Shown one piece after another: positions 51,401 through 59,425 of a stretch of DNA of 64,000 nucleotides. This DNA comes from Sphingobium arseniciresistens. Lineage in GTDB: Bacteria > Pseudomonadota > Alphaproteobacteria > Sphingomonadales > Sphingomonadaceae. Made by a program: the position numbers and the translations under genes. The notes under the pieces were generated by a model that worked only from the letters and a program-made list of their open reading frames with translations, was not told where the DNA came from and made no database searches. Each line of letters begins with the position of its first letter. Position 1 is the stretch's first letter. The stretch is taken from positions 620,001 to 684,000 of the forward strand of contig JARFNK010000001.1 in assembly GCA_029167225.1 (NCBI GenBank), read 5' to 3'.

Positions 51401-51882
51401 CCCCTGATCTGCGATCCGACGACCACGATCTCGTTGTCCGCCGGCTCCTCCTCCTCCGACGGTGCCGCCTCGCTGGTCAGCGCGGCGCCCGATTGCAGCG
51501 CGGCCAGTTGAATGGGTGCGCCGCCATGGTTGCGAAGGCGCAGTGCCTGCTCTTCGCCGCGACTTGCCAGCGCCACGACCTTTCCCCTGATGGAGGCGAT
51601 CTTGAGAGGAGTTCCGGCCAGCAGGCGTGCCAGCGCATCTTCGGCCGACAGCGCACCGGCCAGCGATCGCGACCGGTATCCCGCGACCATCCGTGACGGA
51701 AAAAGCAGGCGATATCCGGTCTGCTTGGAAAAGCTCTGAAGCGCGTCGCTCATCGGCTGCGTAGGAATGTTGATCGCCAAGGCTTCAGCAGCAACGGCCT
51801 GCGCCTGTCCGCAGACACAGGCCGTCAAGGCCACGATGCTGGCCTGGGCGATATATAAGCGCTGCAAAAGGAAACGTGACAT
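48487..51882 (-). CDS. TonB-dependent receptor with N-terminal STN signalling domain
   Basis: Outer-membrane active transporter that also signals. ATG 51882 gives 1131 aa: signal peptide (1-32), STN domain (about 33-105: AINIPTQPMSDALQSFSKQTG), acidic linker, TonB box DNEIVVVG (149-156), plug (about 165-290: GVGNTLVLLNGRRVV, VLRDGAGAIYGSDAVAGVVN) and beta-barrel ending YWYINARVSF. The STN domain and the divergent sigma/FecR pair mark a FecA-type cell-surface-signalling system. Plug and barrel resemble receptors for oligosaccharides or aromatics more than short siderophore receptors. Confidence 0.94.
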   Translation of the reverse strand: MSRFLLQRLYIAQASIVALTACVCGQAQAVAAEALAINIPTQPMSDALQSFSKQTGYRLLFPSRMVAGYRSRSLAGALSAEDALARLLAGTPLKIASIRGKVVALASRGEEQALRLRNHGGAPIQLAALQSGAALTSEAAPSEEEEPADNEIVVVGSQIRGAKTTAALPVTVVGEEEIAATAAVSGDELFRSIPQMGDVTFNSAYIPNSSNSPRGDVGSVNLRNLGVGNTLVLLNGRRVVTHPASTADDNLVPVLTYNTNAIPVSGVKRLEVLRDGAGAIYGSDAVAGVVNTVLQDDYEGASLETQYGLAEGTHMREFNVNGLIGTGFASGRGNITIFGDYTERNSLLAGDQAYTASADRRPLFAGTDFASAGSLDGRSTTTAWGYFQAAGVSRAIQQNGTALTSAAGYFHVQPQNFAGCQAGIGNGLCIDDGAIATAGADRELRYDTPRATNSTVMPGVKRGNIFATAHYELTPDVELFGEAGLYLARTVGVQSASGTLSSVPITVPASNYWNPFGPTLLNGAPNPNRLAGLTNVPASGLPVIIRTMAFADTGRNVVVDKNSQFRLLGGIRFKLGGFDWESAALYSEAKVTDRSDGISVTGLQQALALSTPDAYNPFNGSSLTDTSGLDTVGSSPVAIQTMRIKTTRASKSTLALADIKGSRADLIALPGGDLGMALGAEIRRETQLDDRDPRVDGTIGFTDSVTGAFYPSDLMGTSPSPDVYGKRTVFSSWAELAVPVISQDMNIPLVHKLEMQIAGRFEHYSDVGSVAKPKFAAAWDVVDGIRLRGSYAENFKAPNLEQINTTVVTRANSRTDWVRCEADLRAGRISSFAGCSQATTVSVQRSGNPDLKPETSRAFGGGIVLEPRFIPARFGRLTLTADYWNIKQKGVVGLFGEGNALILDYMMRLQGGSNPNVIRAAPTSDDIAAFNNTGIAPVGQVLYTLDQYVNLLPQKVAGWDFGLNYTLRGTRIGDFNLALNLAYLDKFYRSPSAGIAELLAARAAGTINRGTTITGGGDLVRLGGKPRWKASGTLTWTSGPVQIGGYTQYTGSVLDDTLLDGAGNAWTVDDTLTFNLYAQVEIKNATAGAMRLRVGARNLTNEKPPLSAAGYLASVYNPYARYWYINARVSF

Positions 51883-52094
51883 CGGCAAATAACCCCCCGC
51901 TATTCGACTGATCCCCACTCCCCGCCTTTTCTGTCCTTCCCAATTCAGACGAATGAATTTCGAGCTGCCCCCACATGCGAGCTGCAAAAAAATGAAATTT
52001 TAGAGACTCGACATTCGGCTGCGCGCGCATTCAACTAGGCATGAAAGAACAACATTGGGGGTGAGGAACAGGCGCCAGAAGGGGGGAGGCCGAT
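51883..52094. promoter_or_regulatory. Divergent promoter region of receptor and sigma-factor genes
   Basis: A 212-bp AT-richer spacer between the two start codons. It holds a direct repeat CGAGCTGC (about 51960 and 51979) beside an A-run and an AAATTTTAG tract near 52000. These could be sigma-factor promoter elements, but I cannot define -35/-10 boxes for an unknown ECF sigma. Confidence 0.4.
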
Positions 52095-52691
52095 TTGGAA
52101 GATCCATCACGGAAACTGGCCTGGTTCAAGGCTGTCATTCTGCCCTGCCGCGCGGGATTGCGGGCGCGCATTCAGCGGATCCTGCCTCAAGGCATGGATG
52201 TGGAGGATGTGATTGCCGAAACATTGGCCCGAGCCTATGCGGTCGACAATTGGCAGGAGGTTCGCGAGGCTCCGGCCTTTCTTGCACGCATAGCGCGTAA
52301 TCTGCTGATCGATCAGGCGCGTCGCTCGGCGATCATATCCTTCGATTACATGGCCGATCTCGACCAGTTGGGCCGCGCGGTCACATATGACGGGATGTTC
52401 ACGGCCCGCGACGAACTGCGACGTCTCGAAAAAATTATAGACAGCCTGCCGGGACAGCAGCGCCGGGCCTTTCTGCTGCGCCGCGTACATGGCTATTCCA
52501 TTTCCGAAGTAGCAGCGGAAATGACTTTGACCGTCTCTACGATAGAGAAGCATCTGACTAGAGCTCTGACAACTATAGCGCGCGAACTGGCGAAAAATGA
52601 GGATCTTGCGAGTGGAGCACCACAGCGTGACCAGCATCAATCGGAAAGCGATAGAAGAGGAAGCTGCGCGTCTGGTCATTCTGCTGGATAG
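52095..52691 (+). CDS. ECF sigma factor, FecI-like
   Basis: 198 aa from a TTG start behind GGGGGGAGG. Region 2 spans about 20-85 (DVEDVIAETLARAYA, FLARIARNLLIDQARR) and region 4 about 110-165 (LPGQQRRAFLLRRVHGYSISEVAAEM, STIEKHLTRAL). The C-terminal 30 residues are low-complexity and overlap the FecR gene. It likely directs RNA polymerase to the receptor operon when FecR is activated. Confidence 0.9.
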   Translation: MEDPSRKLAWFKAVILPCRAGLRARIQRILPQGMDVEDVIAETLARAYAVDNWQEVREAPAFLARIARNLLIDQARRSAIISFDYMADLDQLGRAVTYDGMFTARDELRRLEKIIDSLPGQQRRAFLLRRVHGYSISEVAAEMTLTVSTIEKHLTRALTTIARELAKNEDLASGAPQRDQHQSESDRRGSCASGHSAG

Positions 52692-53625
52692 TGCAGCCAC
52701 TCTCGACGAACGAAATGCCGCCCATGACTGGATCAATGCCGATCCGCGCCACGCCGTGGCTTTTGCCATCGCGCAGGACGCATGGCAGCAAAGCGCCCAC
52801 GCCAGATTGAAGAATGTCGATCTGGATGGCGGCGAGCAGCCCGATGCTTCCGCTGCACTTCACGCCGAAAAGGCGGAACCGGGTGTTTCCCGCAGAAGAC
52901 TGCTCACCGGGCTATCCGCGCTGGCGGCGTCCGTCACCGGCGTAGTGGCAGTCGGCAGCGCATGGCGGTTGTTCAGCCAGCGACACAGCACCGGCCATGC
53001 CGAGCGCGCTCTGGCGCAATTGGCGGATGGATCGGCGATCACCATGAATGGCGAAACGACGCTGGATGTCGATTTGCGGGCCAACAAGCGGCTGATCCGC
53101 ATGGTGCGGGGCGAAGCGCTGTTTGATGTGGCCAAGGATCCCGATCGCCCGTTCATCATCGATCTGGACGGCGCAAAGATCGAAGTGCTGGGCACCAAGT
53201 TCAATGTCCGCAAGCGGCAGAACGGCGTCGAGCTTTCCGTTACCGAAGGGCTGGTCTCGGTATCGTCAGGGCAGGATTTCATCAAGGTTCCGGCAGGCTC
53301 GACAGCCATCATCCGCTTGGGCACCTCAGCAATGGCTGTGGCAGCCCCCAGCGTCGTTCAGCAACGCGTGGCATGGACCGAAGGGTTTCTCGAATTCGAC
53401 AACGAACCGCTGGATGAAGTGTTGGACGAATTCAACCGCTACCGGCGCGCGCCCATCATGATCGGCGATCCACGTATCGCATCCACCATGATTACGGGCA
53501 GGTTCGGGTTGAACGAGAGCAACGAATTCGTTTCTGCCCTCGAAAGCAGTTTCGACATCCGCGCGATCGCAGGCCCCGGTGGCGAGTTGAACCTGATGAA
53601 GGCGGAGGATGTGCCGATCAAATAA
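52627..53625 (+). CDS. FecR-family anti-sigma / sigma regulator
   Basis: Inner-membrane regulator that passes the signal from the receptor STN domain to the ECF sigma. GTG 52627 (MTSINRKAIEEEAARL) has GGAG nine bases upstream and is preferred over ATG 52597; 332 aa. Cytoplasmic DUF4880-like part (residues 1-75), a twin-Arg-preceded membrane segment (SRRRLLTGLSALAASVTG, about 90-108), the FecR domain (LADGSAITMN, VRGEALFDVAKD) and a C-terminal STN-like domain (FLEFDNEPLDEVLDEFNRY). It overlaps the sigma gene by 65 bp. Confidence 0.9.
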   Translation: MTSINRKAIEEEAARLVILLDSAATLDERNAAHDWINADPRHAVAFAIAQDAWQQSAHARLKNVDLDGGEQPDASAALHAEKAEPGVSRRRLLTGLSALAASVTGVVAVGSAWRLFSQRHSTGHAERALAQLADGSAITMNGETTLDVDLRANKRLIRMVRGEALFDVAKDPDRPFIIDLDGAKIEVLGTKFNVRKRQNGVELSVTEGLVSVSSGQDFIKVPAGSTAIIRLGTSAMAVAAPSVVQQRVAWTEGFLEFDNEPLDEVLDEFNRYRRAPIMIGDPRIASTMITGRFGLNESNEFVSALESSFDIRAIAGPGGELNLMKAEDVPIK

Positions 53626-53719
53626 TGCCTGTCACTGGAACCCCATGATTGGTTCACGAATGTCCGCCATTCATCTCATCCGCCAGATAAATCGCGCTCA
53701 TGCTGGCAATGCGCTGCTC

Positions 53720-54442
53720 TCATGGGCGCTCGACCACCCTGAACACCGCGCCGCTCCCGGCATCACGAACGAGATCGACCCGTTTGCCGTCCCAATGATA
53801 ATCGAGATGCCGGCCCTGAACCGGGCTGGACGCACAATCTGGATAGAAGAGCGCGACACATTCGCCGCCAGCCTGCCGGACGCTCGGATAGGCGATGCCA
53901 TCTGAACCTGCGCCGCGCAGGTGCGCGGCGAACTGCTGGGCCATCCCGTAATTGTCAGGATCAAGGCAGGGTCCGAATGCAGCGTCGCCTCCCCGAAGGT
54001 CGTGCAGCCTGGCATCGACCTTCAGGATGATTTCGCGGAACTGCGAGGTCCAGCCGGAGCGCTCCGCCGTCCTGGCCATGAAGCGCGCATGATGATGGAT
54101 CGTCTCGAACAGCGCGGCTTCATAACTGCGCGCGACATAGAGCACTCCATAACGCCCGTCCGAGAAGTGGCTCGGCCGATCGGGACTGACATGGGTGAAC
54201 GACGCCATCAGATAGGATGCGCCGACACCGCCGACCCGTCGCGCGGGCGGAACAAGGTCGATATTGCCCACGGATGGCATGATCCGCGGGTTCGTCTTCT
54301 GCTCGGCCGAAATGAGCAGGGGCCAGTCGGCGGGATCAGCAATATCCTCGAACAGATCGATCGGGGGATAGATGCTGCGGATGATCCTGACCGCACCGTC
54401 CCATTCGATCCTGTGGACGGGCGGTGGCCCTGCTGCCTTCAC
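53720..54442 (-). CDS. RES-domain toxin (NAD+ phosphorylase family)
   Basis: 240 aa. The RES domain (about 75-220) shows SHFSDGRYGVLYVARSYE with AALFET downstream, holding the Arg/Tyr/Glu cluster of the active site. SDGIAYPSVRQAGGECVALF follows. Known members deplete NAD+ by phosphorolysis or hydrolysis. Its start overlaps the stop of the antitoxin gene by 4 bp, the usual antitoxin-first order. Confidence 0.88.
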   Translation of the reverse strand: MKAAGPPPVHRIEWDGAVRIIRSIYPPIDLFEDIADPADWPLLISAEQKTNPRIMPSVGNIDLVPPARRVGGVGASYLMASFTHVSPDRPSHFSDGRYGVLYVARSYEAALFETIHHHARFMARTAERSGWTSQFREIILKVDARLHDLRGGDAAFGPCLDPDNYGMAQQFAAHLRGAGSDGIAYPSVRQAGGECVALFYPDCASSPVQGRHLDYHWDGKRVDLVRDAGSGAVFRVVERP

Positions 54443-54852
54443 CAGCCGCCCCGCTCCGCATCGAGATAGCGGCGCACGCGCATGATATCGGTCAGTTCCC
54501 CGCCCAGCATGACCGCCAGCGCGGTTGAACCATCGAAAGCGATATTCGACGCCTTGATCCAGTCATAGCCCCGCTGCGGTTCTTGAAAGATGAGCCGGAG
54601 CGCCTTGTGGATACCCATCAGGTTGGAGAGCCGGGCAAGTCCATCCCGCGACATGCGCCCGGACCCATCCGCTTTCCACCGACGAAACGTCCGCACCGGC
54701 ATATCGGTCAGAATAGCGGCCTGCTCATCCGTGATGCCCCATTTGGCGAACAGATTGAGGGCCGCGCGAAACATTGCGGCGCCTTCCTCCTGAGTGAGGG
54801 GCTCCGGCCGGAACGGTGCAGGAGCTGTTTCAATGGGTTCCAACATCACCAT
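54439..54852 (-). CDS. Xre/MbcA/ParS-type antitoxin
   Basis: 137 aa from ATG 54852 (MVMLEPIETAP); ATG 54846 is equally possible. An N-terminal helix-turn-helix (FAKWGITDEQAAILTDMPVR, TFRRWK) is followed by the DUF2384 C-terminal toxin-binding part (RLSNLMGIHKALRLIFQ, LMLGGEL-like VMLGGELTDIMRVRRYLD). It should neutralise the RES toxin and repress the pair's promoter. Confidence 0.88.
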   Translation of the reverse strand: MVMLEPIETAPAPFRPEPLTQEEGAAMFRAALNLFAKWGITDEQAAILTDMPVRTFRRWKADGSGRMSRDGLARLSNLMGIHKALRLIFQEPQRGYDWIKASNIAFDGSTALAVMLGGELTDIMRVRRYLDAERGGW

Positions 54853-54901
54853 ATGATATCTCCATATGACATCATATAGTCCAATCATTGCCAAATGGCA
54901 A
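54850..54901 (-). promoter_or_regulatory. Promoter and operator of the toxin-antitoxin pair
   Basis: On the minus strand TTGCCA (54896-54901) and TATATG (54873-54878) are exactly 17 bp apart. ATATGA-TG-TCATAT, an inverted repeat, overlaps the -10 box, and another CATATG/GATATC cluster lies just downstream at the start codon. This placement fits autorepression by the antitoxin. Confidence 0.7.
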
Positions 54902-55290
54902 TTTCACTTATCGCGGTTTTATGTCTGGAGTGGCGAAGCGCGCTAACTCTCCCACGAATCTTATCTTAGGCACTGTCCCGTCGACCCGGCGACGGTGAAA
55001 CGGGGCCGGTGAACGGGCCCGGCCCCAAAAAGGCCCTCATCGCACGCCATCATTGCAATGTCGTCAGCCTCACTGACGGCCATAGCGGCATCGCTGCCTG
55101 CCTTGCGCGGCATGATTCGCGGGCGCCGCATCTGTCAGCATGACGCTCATATTTGCCGGTCCCGATGCCCAGAAAATTACCGCTGGTGCATCCCAAGCTA
55201 CACGTCCGGGCGACGGCGGACGAGATACCACAAGCCGACAAAAACATACCGTCGATCTCGGACGGCCATGGACGGCAAAATCAAGGGTAA
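54902..55290. other. Intergenic region with a GC hairpin, no supported gene
   Basis: A GGGGCCGG/CCGGCCCC stem (55002-55026) is the only clear structure. Short frames on both strands lack ribosome binding sites. The tRNA gene follows. Confidence 0.5.
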
Positions 55291-55366
55291 TGGTGCCCGG
55301 GGACGGATTCGAACCGCCGACACTGCGATTTTCAGTCGCATGCTCTACCAACTGAGCTACCCGGGC
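55291..55366 (-). tRNA. tRNA-Phe (anticodon GAA)
   Basis: 76 nt including an encoded CCA. The acceptor stem GCCCGGG pairs with CCCGGGC, the D-arm reads GCTCAGTTGGTAGAGC, the anticodon loop CTGAAAA holds GAA, and the T-arm contains GGTTCGAATCC. All stems close without mismatches that I can see. Confidence 0.97.
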
Positions 55367-55441
55367 ATCGTCGCAGGCGTGGTGTCGCCTTGCGGTTGGG
55401 AGCGCTGCCTATAGGCGTGGCTATCGCGCTCTGTCTAGTCC

Positions 55442-55618
55442 CTATTCTTCGTCTTTTTGCATGTCCGCGTCAGCGGGCGGGCCGGGCACGGCATAGCCTT
55501 CGCCGAGCCACTTCAAAAGATCGCGGTCGCGGCAGGCGCGGCTGCAGAACGGCCGGTATTCGGCCTGCTGCGGCGACTTGCATACCGGGCATCTGGGCGC
55601 TTTGGGTGCTTGTGCCAT
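55442..55618 (-). CDS. yacG: DNA gyrase inhibitor YacG (zinc protein)
   Basis: 58 aa from ATG 55618 (MAQAPKAPRCPVC). The zinc-binding pattern CPVC...FCSRAC (C-x2-C and C-x3-C) and RDLLKWLGEGYAVPG are diagnostic. E. coli YacG binds GyrB and blocks DNA binding. It is the last gene of the infA-maf-RNase operon, directly after the RNase stop. Confidence 0.93.
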   Translation of the reverse strand: MAQAPKAPRCPVCKSPQQAEYRPFCSRACRDRDLLKWLGEGYAVPGPPADADMQKDEE

Positions 55619-55619
55619 C

Positions 55620-56630
55620 TTATTCCGCATAGCCCGCGGAGATGGCGAGCGAGGCGTCCGCGCGCAAGGCGACGGCGCCGCCCCGGCGACGCTCCAGCCG
55701 CTGGGTCCAGTCCGCCGCGCGGTGGATGATGTCGATGACGGCGGGCGCCGCCACCAGCGTCACGTCGCCGCCCTGGCTGTTGCCCGCGCCGCCGCTATGC
55801 CGCTCGGCTCGGCGCAGCAGCGCCATCGCGGCGCTCATCGCGGGATCCTCGCGCAGCACTTCCATCAGCGACTTGCGTTCGCGCCGCCGCACGATCTGGA
55901 TGAAGCCGAAACCGTTCACCGCCGTCCGCTCGAAGGGCAGCGGCAGGAACTTGTCGATCTGGGCGGCAGCGACCAGCCGCTCGTCCTTGTTGTTGAGCGT
56001 CGGCAGGTCGATGCCGATCGAGCCGCCGATCCCCATGCGCCGGATCGCCTGCGCGGCGAGCTTCGCGCCCTTGGGGCCAAGCTGGGCCGGCGGCAGGCTG
56101 CCGTCGACGTCGATCAGCACCATCGCGGGGGTAAGGAAAATGCGCAGCGCGGCGTCTTCCGCGCCGACCTCGCCGCTCATCGCCTCTTCCAGAAGATCGC
56201 TCCAGCCATGCGCCTCCAGCCGGTCTTCCTCATGCGCGGGGCAGGGAATGACGGGGATGTCGGTGGCGCGGATGCGCTGGAGCAAGCTGGGGCCGGGATG
56301 CGGCTTGTTGCCGGGAAGCGCGGCACGCCCCTTGGCGAGCTTGGGGCGGCCTTCCTCGGCAATCGCCTCGCGCTGGATGTCGAGCAGCAGCATGCCGCCC
56401 TCGGCGGTGCGCGGCGGGATGGGCTCCAGCAGCACTTCCTCGCCGGTGTCCACCAGCCGCACGATACCGCGCCGCTTGGGGATGAGGGTGTGGGTGAGCC
56501 GGCCCTGCACGACCGCGCCGGGCAGCACGCGCCGCCCCTCGCGCTCGATCTGCGCCTCGACGATGCGGCCACGCTCGACCAGTGCGGCACGGCTTTCGCC
56601 AATGCCTTCCTCGTACAGCCACTCAGCCAA
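55620..56630 (-). CDS. Ribonuclease E/G-like protein (short form)
   Basis: 336 aa, starting MAEWLYEEGIGESRAALVE. It corresponds to the RNase G catalytic region but is much shorter than RNase E and lacks a clear zinc-link CPxCxG motif. It has VLIDVDGSLPPAQ, the expected DxD-type metal site, and GGSIGIDLPTLNNKDER. It overlaps maf by 8 bp. The gene order infA-maf-this-yacG recurs in sphingomonads and related groups. Confidence 0.88.
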   Translation of the reverse strand: MAEWLYEEGIGESRAALVERGRIVEAQIEREGRRVLPGAVVQGRLTHTLIPKRRGIVRLVDTGEEVLLEPIPPRTAEGGMLLLDIQREAIAEEGRPKLAKGRAALPGNKPHPGPSLLQRIRATDIPVIPCPAHEEDRLEAHGWSDLLEEAMSGEVGAEDAALRIFLTPAMVLIDVDGSLPPAQLGPKGAKLAAQAIRRMGIGGSIGIDLPTLNNKDERLVAAAQIDKFLPLPFERTAVNGFGFIQIVRRRERKSLMEVLREDPAMSAAMALLRRAERHSGGAGNSQGGDVTLVAAPAVIDIIHRAADWTQRLERRRGGAVALRADASLAISAGYAE

Positions 56631-57222
56631 TGGGATATCCTGCCGCGATCAACAATGTCCGTACCTCGTAAACCGGCAGCCCCATGATGCCCGCATGGCT
56701 GCCCTGGATGCTGCGGATCAGGCCAGCGGCCTGGCCCTGGATGGCATAGCCGCCCGCCTTGCCGTGCCATTCGCCACTGGCGATATAGGCCTCTATCTCG
56801 TCGTCATGCAGCCGCTTGAAGGTGACGATGCTGGTCGACAGGCGATGGCGCGCATGCCCTTCCCCGTCGATCAGGGTCACGGCACTCAGCACGCGGTGGC
56901 GACGGCCCGACAGCAGCGACAGGCACATGCGCCCCTCTGCCTCCGTTTCCGCCTTGGGCAGGATGCGCCGGCCGGCGGAGACCACGGTATCGCCCGAAAG
57001 CACCAGCGATCCGGGATGGCGCGCGGCCACGACCGCGCCCTTCTGTGCCGCCATGCGCTGCGCATAGGGCGCGGCAAGCTCGGCGGCGTGCGGGGTTTCG
57101 TCGATATCGGCCGGGTCGATGGCGTCAGGCGTCACGCCGATCATGCCGAGCAGGTCGACTCGGCGCGGCGAGGACGACGCCAGCACGAGGCGGGGCGCGG
57201 AATGGGGAACCGAGCGCGTCAT
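56623..57222 (-). CDS. maf: Maf-family nucleotide pyrophosphatase
   Basis: Hydrolyses non-canonical or UTP/dTTP-type nucleoside triphosphates. The 199 residues have the N-terminal LVLASSSPRRVDLL loop, ISGDTVV-like VLSGDTVVSAG near residue 75, and the C-terminal YAIQGQAAGLIRSIQGSHAGIMGLP motif. It lies 15 bp after infA. Confidence 0.95.
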   Translation of the reverse strand: MTRSVPHSAPRLVLASSSPRRVDLLGMIGVTPDAIDPADIDETPHAAELAAPYAQRMAAQKGAVVAARHPGSLVLSGDTVVSAGRRILPKAETEAEGRMCLSLLSGRRHRVLSAVTLIDGEGHARHRLSTSIVTFKRLHDDEIEAYIASGEWHGKAGGYAIQGQAAGLIRSIQGSHAGIMGLPVYEVRTLLIAAGYPIG

Positions 57223-57237
57223 GCGCAGTACCCCCGC

Positions 57238-57456
57238 TTATTTGAAGCGATAGGTAATCCGACCCTTGGTCAGATCATAAGGGGTCAGTTCGACCAACAC
57301 TTCGTCACCCACCAGCACGCGGATGCGGTTCTTGCGCATCTTGCCAGCGGTGTGCCCGAGAATTTCGTGATCATTCTCAAGTTTCACACGGAACATCGCG
57401 TTGGGGAGCAACTCCACAACCTGTCCGCGCATTTCCAGAAGTTCTTCTTTCGCCAT
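57238..57456 (-). CDS. infA: Translation initiation factor IF-1
   Basis: 72-aa OB-fold protein of the 30S A site. The sequence [19 protein letters not shown] and the C-terminal [20 protein letters not shown] match the family throughout; length is standard. It is the first gene of the operon that continues with maf, the RNase and yacG. Confidence 0.97.
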   Translation of the reverse strand: MAKEELLEMRGQVVELLPNAMFRVKLENDHEILGHTAGKMRKNRIRVLVGDEVLVELTPYDLTKGRITYRFK

Positions 57457-57527
57457 ATATATCCGACAGACTCAAAAAATTCGCGCCGCCATAGCGCCAA
57501 ATGGTGGGAATGGAAAGCTGTGCCGAG

Positions 57528-58793
57528 TCAAACGGCCCGGCGGCCTGCCTCTGCGATGGCGTCAAAGACGTGGGAAAGCTGTTCCGCGTCGATGCAGTAG
57601 GGCGGCATCACATAGATGGTGTTACCCAGCGGGCGCAACAAGATAGCGCGTTCGAGAAAGAAAGCCCGCAGGCGCGGCGCGATATCGGAGAGATAGCCGG
57701 CATCGCCCACCTTGATGTCGATGGCGGCGACGGCGCCGATGCGGCGCGGATTCTCGAACGCCGGCAGCGCGGCAAGCTCCGTCAGATGCCCGTCCATCAT
57801 CGCGCCCACGGCATGGACCCGGCCCAGCACATCCTCGTCGCGCCAGATGGCGAGGTTCGCGACGGCGGCGGCGCAGGCGATGGGGTTCGCGGTATAGCTG
57901 CTGCTGTGGAAGAAGGCGCGCGAACGATCGGTGCTGCGGTGACTCTCAAAGATCGCCGCGCTCGCCAGCGTCACCGCGAGCGGCAGCGCGCCGCCGGTGA
58001 TCCCCTTCGACACGCACATGATGTCGGGCGAGATCCCGGCCTGCTCGCAGGCGAAGATCGTGCCGGTGCGGCCCCACCCCGTCATCACCTCGTCCGCGAT
58101 CAGCAGCACACCGTGCCGCGCGCAGATGGCCGCCATCTCGCGCAGTACCCACGCCGGATAGACGAGCATTCCGCCCGCCCCCAGCAGCAGCGGCTCGACG
58201 ATGAAGGCAGCGACATCGCCCGCCGCGCAGGCGGCCTCCAGCGCGTCGAGGCTCTGCCGCTCCGCGCCTGCTTGCGGAAAGGGGACGGTGCCGACATCGA
58301 AGAGCAGCGGCGCATAGGCGCGGTTGAACACGCCCCGCTCCCCCACCGACATCGCGCCAATGGTGTCGCCATGATAGCTGTGCTGCAAAACGAGGATGCG
58401 GTGCCGCGCAAGCCCCAGATTTTGGTCAAGATTATGCCAGTGGCCCAGCGCCATCTTCAGCGCCACCTCCACCGCCGTCGATCCGCTGTCGGAGAAGAAG
58501 GCATGGGTCAGGCCTTCGGGCGCCATTGCGATCAGGCCCCGCGCCACCTCTTCGGCGGGATCATGGGTGTAGCCCGCGAAGATCACCTGATCGAGCGTCG
58601 CGGCCTGCGCGGCGATGGCGGCGGCGATGCGCGGCTCGCAATGGCCATGGGTCGTCACCCACCAGCTCGATATGCCGTCGATCAGCGTGCCGCCATCGGC
58701 CAGGTGCAGCAGCGCGCCCTGTGCGCCCACCACCTTGGGGATCGCCTCTTCCAGCCCATGCTGGGTGAAGGGATGCCAGACCGGCGAGGTCAT
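57528..58793 (-). CDS. bioA: Adenosylmethionine-8-amino-7-oxononanoate aminotransferase
   Basis: PLP enzyme that makes 7,8-diaminopelargonate in biotin synthesis. The 421 residues show the BioA opening VWHPFTQHG, the SWWVTTHGH substrate motif near residue 42, YHGDTIGAMSVG near 145, DEVMTGWGRTG near 240 and the PLP lysine in CVSKGITGGALP near 267. The start overlaps bioD by 4 bp. Confidence 0.95.
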   Translation of the reverse strand: MTSPVWHPFTQHGLEEAIPKVVGAQGALLHLADGGTLIDGISSWWVTTHGHCEPRIAAAIAAQAATLDQVIFAGYTHDPAEEVARGLIAMAPEGLTHAFFSDSGSTAVEVALKMALGHWHNLDQNLGLARHRILVLQHSYHGDTIGAMSVGERGVFNRAYAPLLFDVGTVPFPQAGAERQSLDALEAACAAGDVAAFIVEPLLLGAGGMLVYPAWVLREMAAICARHGVLLIADEVMTGWGRTGTIFACEQAGISPDIMCVSKGITGGALPLAVTLASAAIFESHRSTDRSRAFFHSSSYTANPIACAAAVANLAIWRDEDVLGRVHAVGAMMDGHLTELAALPAFENPRRIGAVAAIDIKVGDAGYLSDIAPRLRAFFLERAILLRPLGNTIYVMPPYCIDAEQLSHVFDAIAEAGRRAV

Positions 58794-59425
58794 GCGAGCG
58801 CCGCCCGGATCGCGGCGAGATCGATATGCGCCTCGATCGCCAACGCCAGCGTGGCCGCGTCCAGCGGGTCGAGGCGGGGCAGGCGGCCGAGCGAGGGCAC
58901 GCCGCCCATCAGCGGGATGATCCGCTCATTCTCCTCATGCGCGTCGCCGATGAAGGCGATGCCCAGCACCGCGACGCCGCGCGCGCGCAATGCCTCTATG
59001 CTCATCAGGCTGTGGTTGATCGTGCCGAGCCCGGTGCGCGCGCACAGGATCACCTGTGCCTGCCAGAACGAGAACAGATCGGCCATGGTGCGCGTCTCGC
59101 TGATCGGCACCAGCACGCCGCCCGCGCCTTCCACTACCAGCGGTCCTGCGACCTGCGGCAGGGCGAGCCGCTCCATGTCGATCTCGACGCCGTCGATGCG
59201 CGCGGCGAGATGCGGCGAGGCTGGCGTCGTCAGCCGATAGGCTTCCGCCAGCAGGTGCGTCGACGGCAGGCCGGAAAGGCGCGCGACCGTCTCCCTGTCC
59301 CCCTCCGGCGCGAAGCCCGCCTGCACCGGCTTCCAGTAATGCGCGCCCAGCGCCCCGGCGAGTCCCGCCGCGAACACGGTCTTGCCGATGTCGGTATCGG
59401 TGCCGGTGACGATGACGGCACTCAT
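58790..59425 (-). CDS. bioD: ATP-dependent dethiobiotin synthetase
   Basis: Closes the ureido ring using CO2 and ATP. It is 211 aa, with P-loop TGTDTDIGKTVF (residues about 7-18), KPVQAGF near 37 and VEGAGGVLVPI near 105. It sits between bioF and bioA with 4-bp overlaps on both sides. Confidence 0.95.
   Translation of the reverse strand: MSAVIVTGTDTDIGKTVFAAGLAGALGAHYWKPVQAGFAPEGDRETVARLSGLPSTHLLAEAYRLTTPASPHLAARIDGVEIDMERLALPQVAGPLVVEGAGGVLVPISETRTMADLFSFWQAQVILCARTGLGTINHSLMSIEALRARGVAVLGIAFIGDAHEENERIIPLMGGVPSLGRLPRLDPLDAATLALAIEAHIDLAAIRAALA

Noticed and set aside
52095-53625. Sigma/anti-sigma pair as a general stress system (EcfG type)
   Set aside because: The partner is a FecR protein with an STN-like end and the divergent gene is an STN-bearing receptor, which defines the FecI class.
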